DNA of 64,000 nucleotides from Naegleria lovaniensis (Eukaryota; Heterolobosea; Eutetramitea; Acrasida; Naegleriidae), in NCBI RefSeq assembly GCF_003324165.1, contig NW_025407877.1, positions 1,972 to 65,971 on the forward strand, written 5' to 3'. Each line of letters starts with the position of its first letter. The first letter of the stretch is position 1. The translations under genes were made by a program, and so were the position numbers. The notes beneath the pieces are model-generated. The model was not told where the DNA came from. It did no database searches and saw nothing but the letters and a program-made list of their open reading frames with translations. Positions 1 through 8,462 of the stretch are shown one piece after another.

Positions 1-52
1 TATATCACTGAACTATTCTTGCTGTTGTTTGTGAATGGTTCATCCGTAATCG

Positions 53-148
53 TTTTGGAGGGAATGTAATAACGAATTTTTGCACGTCCATTTAAAAATC
101 ATAACAAACTCCAAGAGTTAACATCACCTACTTGGACGCGCAATATTC
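53..148 (+). repeat. Diverged copy of an LRR-like fragment (copy 1)
   Basis: This stretch resembles 826-919 over about 95 bp. Shared blocks are GAGGGAAT, CTCCAAGAGTTA versus CTTCAAGAGTTA, and ACTTGGACGC. Here the reading frame is broken by stop codons, so it is a decayed copy rather than a gene. The rest of 1-770 shows no open reading frame of note, no RNA gene and no other clear repeat. Confidence 0.5.
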
Positions 149-770
149 ACAAGATGTGTCCACCGACTATTCATACCACTTTGAAGATGAGAGCACTCAA
201 TGTTCAACAATACAACAACTACCAAACAATCGGATTCACACAATAATTAATACATGAAAAAAGAGCTGTTCACATTTCAATCAGGTACGATCCATAGGTA
301 AGTCTGTTCAATTCCTGGTTTGTACTCATGACATTTAGTGAATAAATCACCACCCTTGATGAAACGTTGTCGAATTCAAGGCAATATTTTGAACCAATCT
401 CAATATGATCACTACATGCCTTTTCATTGAATGAAACCAAACACCAAAAAACCAGAACGCACCTCCTCTCTCAATTAAATCAATTCAATAATGTTTATCT
501 CATGTGGTAAACATTTTACGATGATAATGTAGAACAGTAGCAACTCTCATCACTCACAACTACCAACAGGAACTCAATATCAATAATTCCGTCATCAAAA
601 AGACTCACTTGCATTAAGATTCCATAACAGTGTTTCGGGATAGGACTCAACAACGATAATTCAATATTCCATCCATGATAAAAACAGTATCAATGAATTA
701 TGGCTGATATTATTGAGGGTGTATAATCATCTATAGTGATTCACAGCAACAATTACTTTGGAGATCAATC

Positions 771-920
771 ATGGAAGGCCAACATATCAAGAAAAGGACT
801 CTTCAATCAACGTTAACGGTATCCAATTTCGAGGGAATACCGACTTTTGCTCTTCTATATTTGAATTATGACCAACTTCAAGAGTTACATATCACCAACT
901 TGGACGCACAAAATATTTAA
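771..920 (+). pseudogene. Short LRR-like coding remnant
   Basis: A 49-codon open stretch from ATG at 771 to TAA at 920. The end of the translation reads LQELHITNLDAQNI, which has the spacing of a leucine-rich repeat strand. F-box/LRR genes are present at 1325-2872 and 29026-30333, so this is probably a fragment of such a family member. No F-box or further LRR units are readable around it. Positions 921-1324 contain nothing else that I can support. It could also be a chance ORF. Confidence 0.35.
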
Positions 921-1324
921 CTATTTTCACATTCAGCTCGAACGAAACAGCAGCGCCTTACTTCCTTATATCTTAATTGATGGAAATATTCAAATTTGGA
1001 TCATTCAACGATAATTTTAGAGGATGGTCAACCACCACAGGACCTGATTTTTTTGGTACAAATATAGAGGCTATCTCAATATCCACTATAACAACAAGAA
1101 ATCTTTCGCTTAATATCTCCTTCCTCTCTGCGTGGGACTAATTGATATTAAAAACAAGCTATATATTGTTATATTGAATCTTTTTAAAAATCCTACTGAG
1201 AGGAATCCAAACCCTTGCCGTTATTTTTTCTTTCACTCTTCAATGAGAGACAGGTTCAACAACGGAACCTTACTGTTGAAAAAGAGAAAACCTCATTCCT
1301 TTGAATATTACCATGATTAGTCAA

Positions 1325-2872
1325 TTACATTATTATCTTCACCTGTTTCTTCTTCGAAAGCTTTTTAATCATCAGTAATCCAAGAAACATTTTATGTGGT
1401 TTCCTTATGCATAATTCTTCTATGACACAGTTTTGGAGAATTGAAATTACTCCCTTATAATCTATACCTGCATCACGAACATTGAGTCTTTTTACAGTAA
1501 TATAATTACCATTGTCAAAATGAATGGTTCCGTTATTACTAATGTTGTCATTGAGAGAAAGATACAACAAACGACGTTTGAATTTGGTACGCACCAAATA
1601 TTCAAATCCAATGTAAGTGAAATTATTAGAATCTAGCATTAGTGTTTGAATGTTGTCCAAGTTATGATTTGATAAATATTTCAATCCTTCATCTCCAATT
1701 TCACAAGATGATAGATCAATGTATGTCAGACTCTTCATGTGGAAAATATATTTACAGATCTCAGGTTGTATTTTACAGCTACTAAGGTCCAGTTGTGTCA
1801 AGTGTTTTAAATTGAATATATATTTTCCACAATCTGTCATCATTGGGCTGCCAAAAAGATTCAATGATGTCAAACTAATGAATTGGTCAGAAAGTAGTTG
1901 AGATAAACTCAATGATGATATTGTATCAAGATAGGAAATTTTTACATATTCAATGTCTGTATTGAGTATTTGTTGAATAGTATCCACGTTGATGGTGTTG
2001 TTATAATGAAATAACCTGAGAGAGGGTATTTGATGAGCATGTGAAAAATCAAACTGATACCTTCCACCGATATTCCATATTCTCAGCAAGGTTAATTGAA
2101 GTCCATGATTGAATATTTTATCAATCACTGAACGATGAAGTATTGCACAAATCTCCAATGATCTTAAATGAGGAAATTTGATCGTGTCGATATTACAACC
2201 AAGAACTTCGCCATTACTTTGAGCTATCGAAATTTTAAGACTATTCAGTGATGATTCAACATGAGGATTGAATACAATACTGAAACCTCTCAGAGGTATT
2301 ACGTTGTCTACAATGGAAAGACTTTCTAATTTTAATGGACCATTAACAATAAAATCAATGCAATCACAATCAATATTTGTGAATGATAAATGTAGTTTCT
2401 TCAAATTCTTCAATTCTACAAAATGTTCAATAGTGTCAAGAGAGAGATTTATACGATGAATTGACAAAAATGAAAGTGTGTCAGAAGGAAAAAGAGTAAA
2501 ATTTGTATATGATAGAGTTAATGATGATAGTTTGGGAGATGTGAATATTGTTTTGAATTGAGATAAAGTTAAATGACATTTAGAGAATTCAAAATGTGAA
2601 AACATTGATAAAACTTGTTGATTATCATTTTTGAGTTTTGTTTCCATTGGTATTTCCTTGAAACTCTTTCTAGAATACAAAATATTGGAGAATTTACTCT
2701 CGGAAGAAGAAATGACAATTCTTCTCCATGATGAACAAACACCAGCAAATCTGATGATCTCATTTTGATTTAAATATGGAATGATGATGAAAGCAATATC
2801 ATCAAAAGAAGAATCGAGGAGGTGTTTGTTTTTTGTGTTACTTTTGCTCCAAAGAGGAAAACAAGGACGCAT
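1325..2872 (-). CDS. F-box/leucine-rich-repeat protein
   Basis: Single-exon 515-aa ORF starting at ATG 2872. Residues about 22-55 fit an F-box (hydrophobic helix IAFIIIPYL followed by GVCSSWRRI). The remainder is a series of LRR strands of the type LTQLDLSSCKI and LTYIDLSSCEI, about 25-28 residues apart. F-box proteins normally recruit substrates to SCF ubiquitin ligases through Skp1, with LRRs as the substrate-binding part; that role is inferred from the family. The C-terminus is lysine-rich. The gene is intact, with no frame break. It lies beside a decayed transposon-rich region and belongs to the same broad class as 29026-30333. Confidence 0.8.
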   Translation of the reverse strand: MRPCFPLWSKSNTKNKHLLDSSFDDIAFIIIPYLNQNEIIRFAGVCSSWRRIVISSSESKFSNILYSRKSFKEIPMETKLKNDNQQVLSMFSHFEFSKCHLTLSQFKTIFTSPKLSSLTLSYTNFTLFPSDTLSFLSIHRINLSLDTIEHFVELKNLKKLHLSFTNIDCDCIDFIVNGPLKLESLSIVDNVIPLRGFSIVFNPHVESSLNSLKISIAQSNGEVLGCNIDTIKFPHLRSLEICAILHRSVIDKIFNHGLQLTLLRIWNIGGRYQFDFSHAHQIPSLRLFHYNNTINVDTIQQILNTDIEYVKISYLDTISSLSLSQLLSDQFISLTSLNLFGSPMMTDCGKYIFNLKHLTQLDLSSCKIQPEICKYIFHMKSLTYIDLSSCEIGDEGLKYLSNHNLDNIQTLMLDSNNFTYIGFEYLVRTKFKRRLLYLSLNDNISNNGTIHFDNGNYITVKRLNVRDAGIDYKGVISILQNCVIEELCIRKPHKMFLGLLMIKKLSKKKQVKIIM

Positions 2873-3250
2873 TTCAGGTATTTTTTTCTTTTAATCGACC
2901 CGCTCAGCTGAATCTCGGCTTTGACCGTCCTTCTGCACTTGTGATGACGGAAAAAAACATTGTCATTCAAAATTCTGAATCAATTCAACGATTGACCTCA
3001 AACCAACAAGAGTTTAGTCGTTATGCATGCTTGTGAAAGAGCCTCCTTCTTTAGTTTTGGCCTTTCTTGCTTCCTGTTCTTTTTTGTGATGGGGTGGGAT
3101 TTAGACGTAGGTATAAATTTCGTGTTGTGCTGCGTTTATGTCAGGACTATCTCTCAAGTTTCAGTTTGATGCACAGAAAATATTACTCACGTTGTTTATG
3201 CTTTGCATTATTCAGCAATATACATCGGATTTGAGTGAATTTAGGCACTA
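2873..3250. other. Intergenic region upstream of the F-box/LRR gene
   Basis: About 380 bp with no convincing gene. It should contain the promoter and 5' UTR of the minus-strand F-box/LRR gene. T-rich tracts lie just upstream of that ATG (2880-2896). No repeats or RNA genes were seen. Confidence 0.5.
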
Positions 3251-3683
3251 TTATGAATCATTTTCATCATTTTCATCAAAATCATTCTCGTCAGATTCGT
3301 CTCTTATTTCCTGCTTGGCACATTTGGTGCACAAATCATCAGAAATATGTGCATCACAATACATTAATTTACATGAATGACATTTCTGTTCACTTTCATT
3401 GCTACATGATGTGACAGAACATGCTAAGGTTTTTGAGGATGTTTGAATTCGATTCTTTTGTTGTAGGTTTTTCCTTTTTTGAGAGATTAATTTTCTCACG
3501 TTGTCTCCATTTCCTCCCATCTTCTGAGAGATGAAAGCACTTAATACTTGTCTTTCAAAAGAATCTTGTTTCAAGTTTTCCAAATTCTTGCCAAACAATT
3601 TCAATGATAAGAATTCACATGCGTTGCTTTGTGTTCCGCCTTGCAATGCTTCCTGTACCAGCTCGGAGGAGATTTGCAAGGAT

Positions 3684-3720
3684 GAGGGCCCTTTCAAACC
3701 TGCAGCCGCAGCAAACAGCC
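3684..3720 (+). repeat. Left terminal inverted repeat of the hAT-like element
   Basis: 37 bp starting GAGGGCCCTTTCAAACC. It matches the reverse complement of 4974-5010 at 36 of 37 positions. The 8-bp TSD lies immediately outside at 3676-3683. Confidence 0.9.
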
Positions 3721-3904
3721 GAAAAGGACGGCTGCCAGCTCCTGCTGACTTCCCAAACTTTGTGGAAATCCAGAATCCTCCAGAATCTGGATGTTTATGG
3801 ATTTTGGCGGTTGTTTTTGGCTTTAAAACGAATAAAATTTTGAACAATAAAAAAATACAAAACAACAACAGCAACAACAACAACAATTCCGAACAAGCTT
3901 TGGC

Positions 3905-4858
3905 ATGTTATCCTTGAACGAAATGAATTCAAATGAGGAGCTAGACAACCACATCAACGTACATCCACGAAACGAATTCTGATCTTCATCTTCTCTATGA
4001 CTATCTTACCGATATGAAATTCACACCATCAGACATCAATTCAGTAATTCGTATTTTTGAAGAAAATGCTATCAGAAGCATTGCTGTTCTAAATTTATTT
4101 GATGATGAAGAGATCATGTCATTTGCACTTCATGTGAAGCAGTGATTTCTTTCCGAATGCAACCCGAAAATGATAATCCAAACCAAAGATTTCACGTAAA
4201 AACAAGATTATGACTGAAGATGATGTCAAACAAATGTTCATAACAAGAGAGCTTTGTGGAATCGCTCGCATCTTCCTCAAAGAAAAAGAAACAAATCATA
4301 ACAATACTGACATCGAAGATGATGATGAGTCAATTTATAGTTCGACTTCAAGGTAGATATATTGTCATTATCCATTATTGTTGTTATTAATGATCGGTTT
4401 GTGTTTGACAATGTATAGAGTTCAATCATCACCCAACAACAGAGTATTTTTGCCTTTTCAACTGCAAGAATATATGATCGAGAATTTTTATGGAGTGGCT
4501 TGACAACATTGTGGCTCCAACACCAATCTGAACGCTGAAAATTTCTTGAATGCTCTCAATAATTTTTTAAGTGCCTTAATTGTTGGCTTACAATTCAACA
4601 AAGAGAAAGATCAATCCACAAGATTACCATATGAGTATTATTGTTGCTTCCCATCACCAGAACATATTAATTATATTGTTATTGGTGAATTTGAAAGAGC
4701 ATGTCGTACTTTTGCCATGCTTGCAGACTGTTGTGAATGAAGCAGATTGCAGATTGATAGACGTTTCTAAAGATTTTACACAATATTATGAGGAATTTAC
4801 TTCGTTTCCAAGAACCGTCATTGTGGAGAACGGTTTTTTAGTCAGCAAAATAAACTGA
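3905..4858 (+). pseudogene. Passenger gene inside the transposon, possible SAM-like domain
   Basis: Protein-like sequence runs from an ATG at 3905 to a stop at 4858. It switches frame several times (near 3975, 4143, 4205 and 4730) and has an in-frame TGA near 4500. A plausible intron lies at about 4353-4423 (donor GTAGAT, acceptor ATGTATAG). Readable parts include INSVIRIFEENAIRSIAVL, which has the pattern of the central helices of a SAM domain, and AENFLNALNNFLSALIVGL. It does not resemble a transposase that I know. A spliced, host-like gene between TIRs is best explained as a captured passenger, as in Pack-type elements. The SAM call is weak. Confidence 0.4.
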
Positions 4859-4973
4859 TCACCTGATCGAAATCCTATCTCAGCCGCAAAAATCCTGTTT
4901 CAACCGGATGCCAAAGGATTCTGTTGATTGCATCTGAAAATAATTTCGGCAGCGAGGACTATTCTGGCTGAAT

Positions 4974-5010
4974 GGCTGTTTGCTGTGGCTGCAGGTTTGA
5001 AAGGGCCCTC
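4974..5010 (-). repeat. Right terminal inverted repeat of the hAT-like element
   Basis: Inverted partner of 3684-3720, ending AAAGGGCCCTC. The second TSD copy GCAAGGAT follows at 5011-5018. Confidence 0.9.
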
Positions 5011-5336
5011 GCAAGGATTTGCCTTCCTTTGCCACAACTAATGGAAGTTGTTTAAAGAGATCACTTCTGTGCGTGATACATTGGTAAGCCTTTGTAAGTA
5101 ATTCTTGGAGAATATTAAATAATTCATAACACTGTTCCAATTTCTCAAATTGCTTCTCAATCACAAGAGCTTCGTCTACTGTAAGATCTGCAATGTAAAA
5201 AGTTCATCAAACAACATCACACTCGAAAATCGTTTGAGGAAATTTAATTCCACAGCTCATCGTCGCACCAGTTGTGGTTTTGAATCTTGGTGAGGTGTTG
5301 TTCAGCTGTTATAATCCTTGTCTTCAATTGAATCGG

Positions 5337-6517
5337 TGTAGCCGGTCAAATTTTCAACTGTTTTGCCAGGTCAAAATTTAAGGTCAAAAATTTGACCGGC
5401 AATTTTCAGATGAAACACGATTTCGTGAATAAGGGCTTCCGATGATCTCTTCCAAACACTACATTACGGTACAGATGGCTTTATTATTTTTGTGATCATC
5501 AAACCAAAGAGGAGGAAAGAATTTGGCTTCGCTTTGTTCTTGGGCGAAAACATTAAGGCTCTCGATGATGTAACATAATTGTATCTTATCGTCTACAACC
5601 AATACACCGCCACAGCTTAAGAAGTTTGAAAATTATATCAATATAGTGATAAATGTGTTGTGGTTATAGAAAATACCACGAATATGATGACCCTTGTTAC
5701 CCATCTCTCTTCGTCGAAATACCGGAATGAATAGATGAGATTACTCAATGATAATGATGTTGATATTATAAGGACAACAATTATATCAAGTTGTAGCAGA
5801 GTCTGTGAAGTACGAGCCAAGATTTTACGTGGCCTTAATTGGCTTAGGAAAAATACAGGATACTAAAGAGTAACAACGATGATGGACTTTTCCTTCGAAT
5901 CACACCACGAAATTTGGTGCACACATTACCGAGGTTGATGAGCGTATATGGAAGCATTTTCAGATTTCGATCCTGTTTCCTTCATATTCGGAGCAGCCAA
6001 GAACAAATTTCAATCCAAACCGCTCCATCCCAATAAGAAGAAGATCAACGCGACCGAAACCATGATAAGGAACTTTCAAAGAGCCCATCCTAACAGCACA
6101 GCTTGCAATATGGTTCTCTAGTATGCATCGAGTTCGGACTAGATCGGGTTACTGTTAATGGAGAAATTTCTTGGTTTGAAAGCTTCCCAAAAACTCAGTG
6201 AAGAATTGAGGAATTTTAGTGCAATAAAGATGGAGGTAACAGTTCCAATCAAACAGCATTGCTGATGAGTTGCCGATGATCCATAATCCATAGATGAAGC
6301 GAAAATAATTTACTGATGATGATGAAGTTTTTTTCAACGTACACTGTTTGCCGCTGTTTTTTGCGAAGGCACGTTGATTAAGGCACATCATACCATTAAG
6401 GAAAATCGATTTGGCCCTTGCCGTCCATATGTATACATTTGACCAAATATATTCCCGGTCAAAATTTTTAACCTTCCTGAACCTGGACTTTCCAGGTCAA
6501 AAATTTGACCAGCTACA
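5337..6517. mobile_element. MITE-like DNA transposon with 5-bp TSD
   Basis: The 1,181-bp element has terminal inverted repeats that start TGTAGCYGGTCAAATTTT. The left copy is 5337-5354 and the right copy is 6500-6517; they agree at 17 of 18 positions and show weaker similarity for about 40 bp further in. The direct repeat ATCGG lies outside both ends (5332-5336 and 6518-6522). The termini carry extra internal palindromes built from GGTCAAAAATTTGACC. The left end also forms a perfect 14-bp stem (5341-5354 with 5387-5400). No transposase is recognised. The only inner coding candidate is a 57-codon ORF at 5948-6121. The superfamily is not assigned. Confidence 0.75.
5948..6121 (+). CDS. Short ORF inside the 5-bp-TSD element
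   Basis: ATG at 5948 to TAG at 6121, 57 residues, basic (a lysine run KPLHPNKKKIN and a C-terminal Arg/His stretch). It could be a fragment of an element-encoded DNA-binding protein or a chance ORF. I recognise no family. Confidence 0.2.
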   Translation: MEAFSDFDPVSFIFGAAKNKFQSKPLHPNKKKINATETMIRNFQRAHPNSTACNMVL

Positions 6518-6522
6518 ATCGG

Positions 6523-7175
6523 ATCCGCCGATCAGGAGCCAATTTAATAATTAGAGCGGCTGGATCCAATACCTGGGCTCTGGTTGCGGATTTGTCAAGG
6601 TCCTCCCTACAATCAACACATATTCACAATTCACACCAAAGATTTAATTTCTACCAAAGACTTTAACGTTCGTTAGCAAGTCCTTCGCCTGCAGATATTT
6701 GTTTGAATTCTCCTTCGCCACCAATTCCATCACAACTTGCCATCATTTCAAACCATTTAGCTCAAGCAAATACAGCAGTACTTGCTGACAGATTTAAGGA
6801 CTTCTCCACTTCGTAACCAATTCATGCAGCTAAACTTGAAATATCTCAAAACCGTAAAATCAGAATGAACAAGCGTGCGATGACACCCGCCAAATCAAAA
6901 AAGACATTGTCAGGCTTGCCGTTGACCACAAAATCCTCTTCTTTAGCCAACATGGTACAATCAAACGGCACATTGATCCAAAGAGTATGCCTTTCTTTGA
7001 CAATCAGTACAGAGTTTTTATTCAAGAGCATTCGTATGAATGTTTTCGTTGAGGTGTGTGCAAGGTTTATGAGTGAAATGATATGGAAGCTCCAAAAGGA
7101 CTCAAACAAACCTTCTAACCAAAATAATTTTTGAGATGCGAATCTGTGTCTGGATCGAAAAAGGGTCTGGAACAA
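6523..7175 (-). pseudogene. Decayed coding sequence upstream of the interrupted locus
   Basis: On the minus strand from 7175 a single frame stays open for about 110 codons. It then continues in the same frame to about 6676, broken only by three TGA codons and ending at TAA. Readable blocks include KEEDFVVNGKPDNVFFDLAG and EKSLNLSASTAVFA. A further coding-like block (DKSATRAQVLDPAALIIKL) precedes the transposon boundary at 6522, possibly after an intron ending GATTGTAG near 6615. This may be the 5' part of the gene whose 3' part lies at 3251-5190; that link is inference. The family is not recognised. Confidence 0.4.
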
Positions 7176-7178
7176 TTA

Positions 7179-8248
7179 GGCTTGTCCTGTAAACGTTCAA
7201 ACTTGGTTAAACTTTAAACAATAAACATGTTTAAACAAAAATAAACAACTTAAACATGTTCAAACTAGTTCAAACGTTTAATCTCGTTCAAACGTTTAAA
7301 CGTTCAAACGAAAATTAATTTCTAAAGAATTGAAATTTCTTCCTATTTGTCACCTTTTTCATTTTGCGTTTTGTAAGGAAAGAAAATTAGTTAGCTTTCA
7401 TTCGGGATATCGAAGATTTTTGGATCCAAATCATCGAAATTATAAACCATCCTATTTGGTATCCATTTCATAATCGTGTAACAAGGTCTCTGGTATAATG
7501 AGGGGCAGAAAAAACTTCCCATCCAAACACACAACTAATTTCTCGGACCAAGGTGAATAGTAACCAAATTCGTATTTCAACATTCCTAACAGCAGTCAAA
7601 TAATCTTTGACATCACTGACCTGAGTTTCAATGTCAACAATTAATCGCATTCTTGAAAATTATTGATATGAATAGTTCTTAGACTTTAGGGGTTTAGTAA
7701 GGTAATGAAAGGCTGTGAATGAAACAATTGAGAGTGGTATTGATGAACACAAAAACTCAGAGCAAAATGATGTTCAGTGATGAACAACAGAATAAGAGCG
7801 AGAGAGAGAAGAATTTTTCTTTATCACCCGTTCGTTGTTATTGGTTTTGATTATCAGGATGACATTTATCACGAATCGGAATAATTATGGCTAAAGGGAA
7901 AGAATATCATTATTGTTTCAAGAAATGTATTATTGGGAGAAGATGGCAAAATAGAGATCTCATGCCGATGCTTCTTTGCGCATTAAACACATCATTGAGC
8001 AACGTGTCATAATTACTACGCCACCAGAAGTGTTAGTGGCAATGTTGTTGTGTGTTTTTCATTTTTTTAAATTAAATTAAATTTATTTGTGATTCTCGTG
8101 TTTTCTGTTCACAAATGTTTAAACAGTTCAAACATGAACAAACATAATAAACTTTATAAACAAGTTCAAACAATTTAAAACTTGTTCAAACTTGTTTAAA
8201 CATGAACAAAATAAACAATGCAAGTTTAAACGTTCACAGGACAAGCTT
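7179..8248. mobile_element. MITE-like DNA transposon with GTTYAAAC subterminal repeats
   Basis: The ends are inverted repeats of 26 bp (7180-7205 and 8221-8246) with core GCTTGTCCTG, agreeing at 24 of 26 positions. Inside each end, for about 100-130 bp, the motif GTTCAAAC/GTTTAAAC recurs many times in both orientations. ATTA flanks both sides (7175-7178 and 8249-8252), but the AT-rich edges also allow a TTA or TA duplication, so the superfamily cannot be fixed. No transposase is recognised in about 1.07 kb. The right end lies about 215 bp upstream of the ATG of the receptor gene at 8463, so it may affect that promoter. Confidence 0.75.
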
Positions 8249-8462
8249 ATTACCCTGAGCGCACGTGGGGTTGTCAAGGCTCATTTTTTGACATTTAAGG
8301 AGCTTGTCGACGAAAGTTACCTTATTTTTCCTTTTCGAAATGTGCTCTTGCCGATTTTCGCCGCAACACCGAAGAGGTAGAAAATTACGATTTGCGAATC
8401 TGAACTGCTGTTTACAAACCAAAAAAACTGAGCTTATCCCTGCTTCTCCTTTTCATTTCTTC

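Larger units (their letters stand above)
3684..5010. mobile_element. hAT-like non-autonomous DNA transposon with 37-bp TIRs
   Basis: The 1,327-bp element is bounded by 37-bp terminal inverted repeats (3684-3720 and 4974-5010) that differ at one position and begin GAGGGCCCTTTC. It is flanked by the 8-bp direct repeat GCAAGGAT (3676-3683 and 5011-5018), a target-site duplication. An 8-bp TSD is typical of hAT elements and also of P and some Merlin elements; hAT is my preferred reading. No transposase is visible inside. Instead the plus strand carries a decayed passenger gene. The insertion splits a minus-strand coding sequence. The nearly identical TIRs suggest relatively recent movement. Confidence 0.85.
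3251..5190 (-). pseudogene. Zinc-finger-like protein gene interrupted by a transposon
   Basis: Two host coding pieces flank the element at 3684-5010. The upstream piece (5190 to 5019) encodes a helical stretch around FEKLEQCYELFNILQELL. The downstream piece (3683 to 3251) encodes about 140 residues with a Cys/His cluster, C-x4-C-x7-C-x2-C-x4-C-x2-H-x5-C-x2-C, and an acidic Asp/Glu/Asn tail. If one copy of the 8-bp TSD GCAAGGAT and the element are ignored, the frame runs without change from Lys-Ser-Leu into Gln-Ile-Ser. So the element landed inside an exon. A possible 3' splice site (TTTACATTGCAG) precedes the upstream piece near 5190, but the frames above it are decayed. The protein is not recognised. 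The Cys/His spacing suggests a small zinc-binding module of B-box/AN1-like kind. Confidence 0.6.

Noticed and set aside
1132-1320. 62-codon ORF on the plus strand
   Set aside because: Its first codon is GTG, not ATG; the composition is mixed and there is no motif or support. Taken as chance.
3864-3895. CAA/AAC microsatellite as possible regulatory repeat
   Set aside because: Simple-sequence tract inside the transposon; similar tracts occur throughout coding and spacer DNA here.
4974-5018. GGTTTGAAAGGGCC resembling a tRNA B box
   Set aside because: No A box or cloverleaf pairing at the right distance; the sequence is a transposon terminal repeat. No tRNA or rRNA gene was recognised anywhere in the window.
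6676-7175. Possible reassignment of TGA to Trp, given several in-frame TGAs in protein-like frames
   Set aside because: Intact genes here end with TGA (RhoGAP at 16350, receptor kinase at 35067), so TGA is a normal stop; the locus is decayed.
7189-7310. Repeated GTTYAAAC words resembling an array (possible CRISPR or telomere-like repeat)
   Set aside because: Spacing is irregular, the motif occurs in both orientations, and the same array is mirrored at 8110-8240 inside matching TIRs. It is subterminal sequence of a transposon; the genome is eukaryotic.
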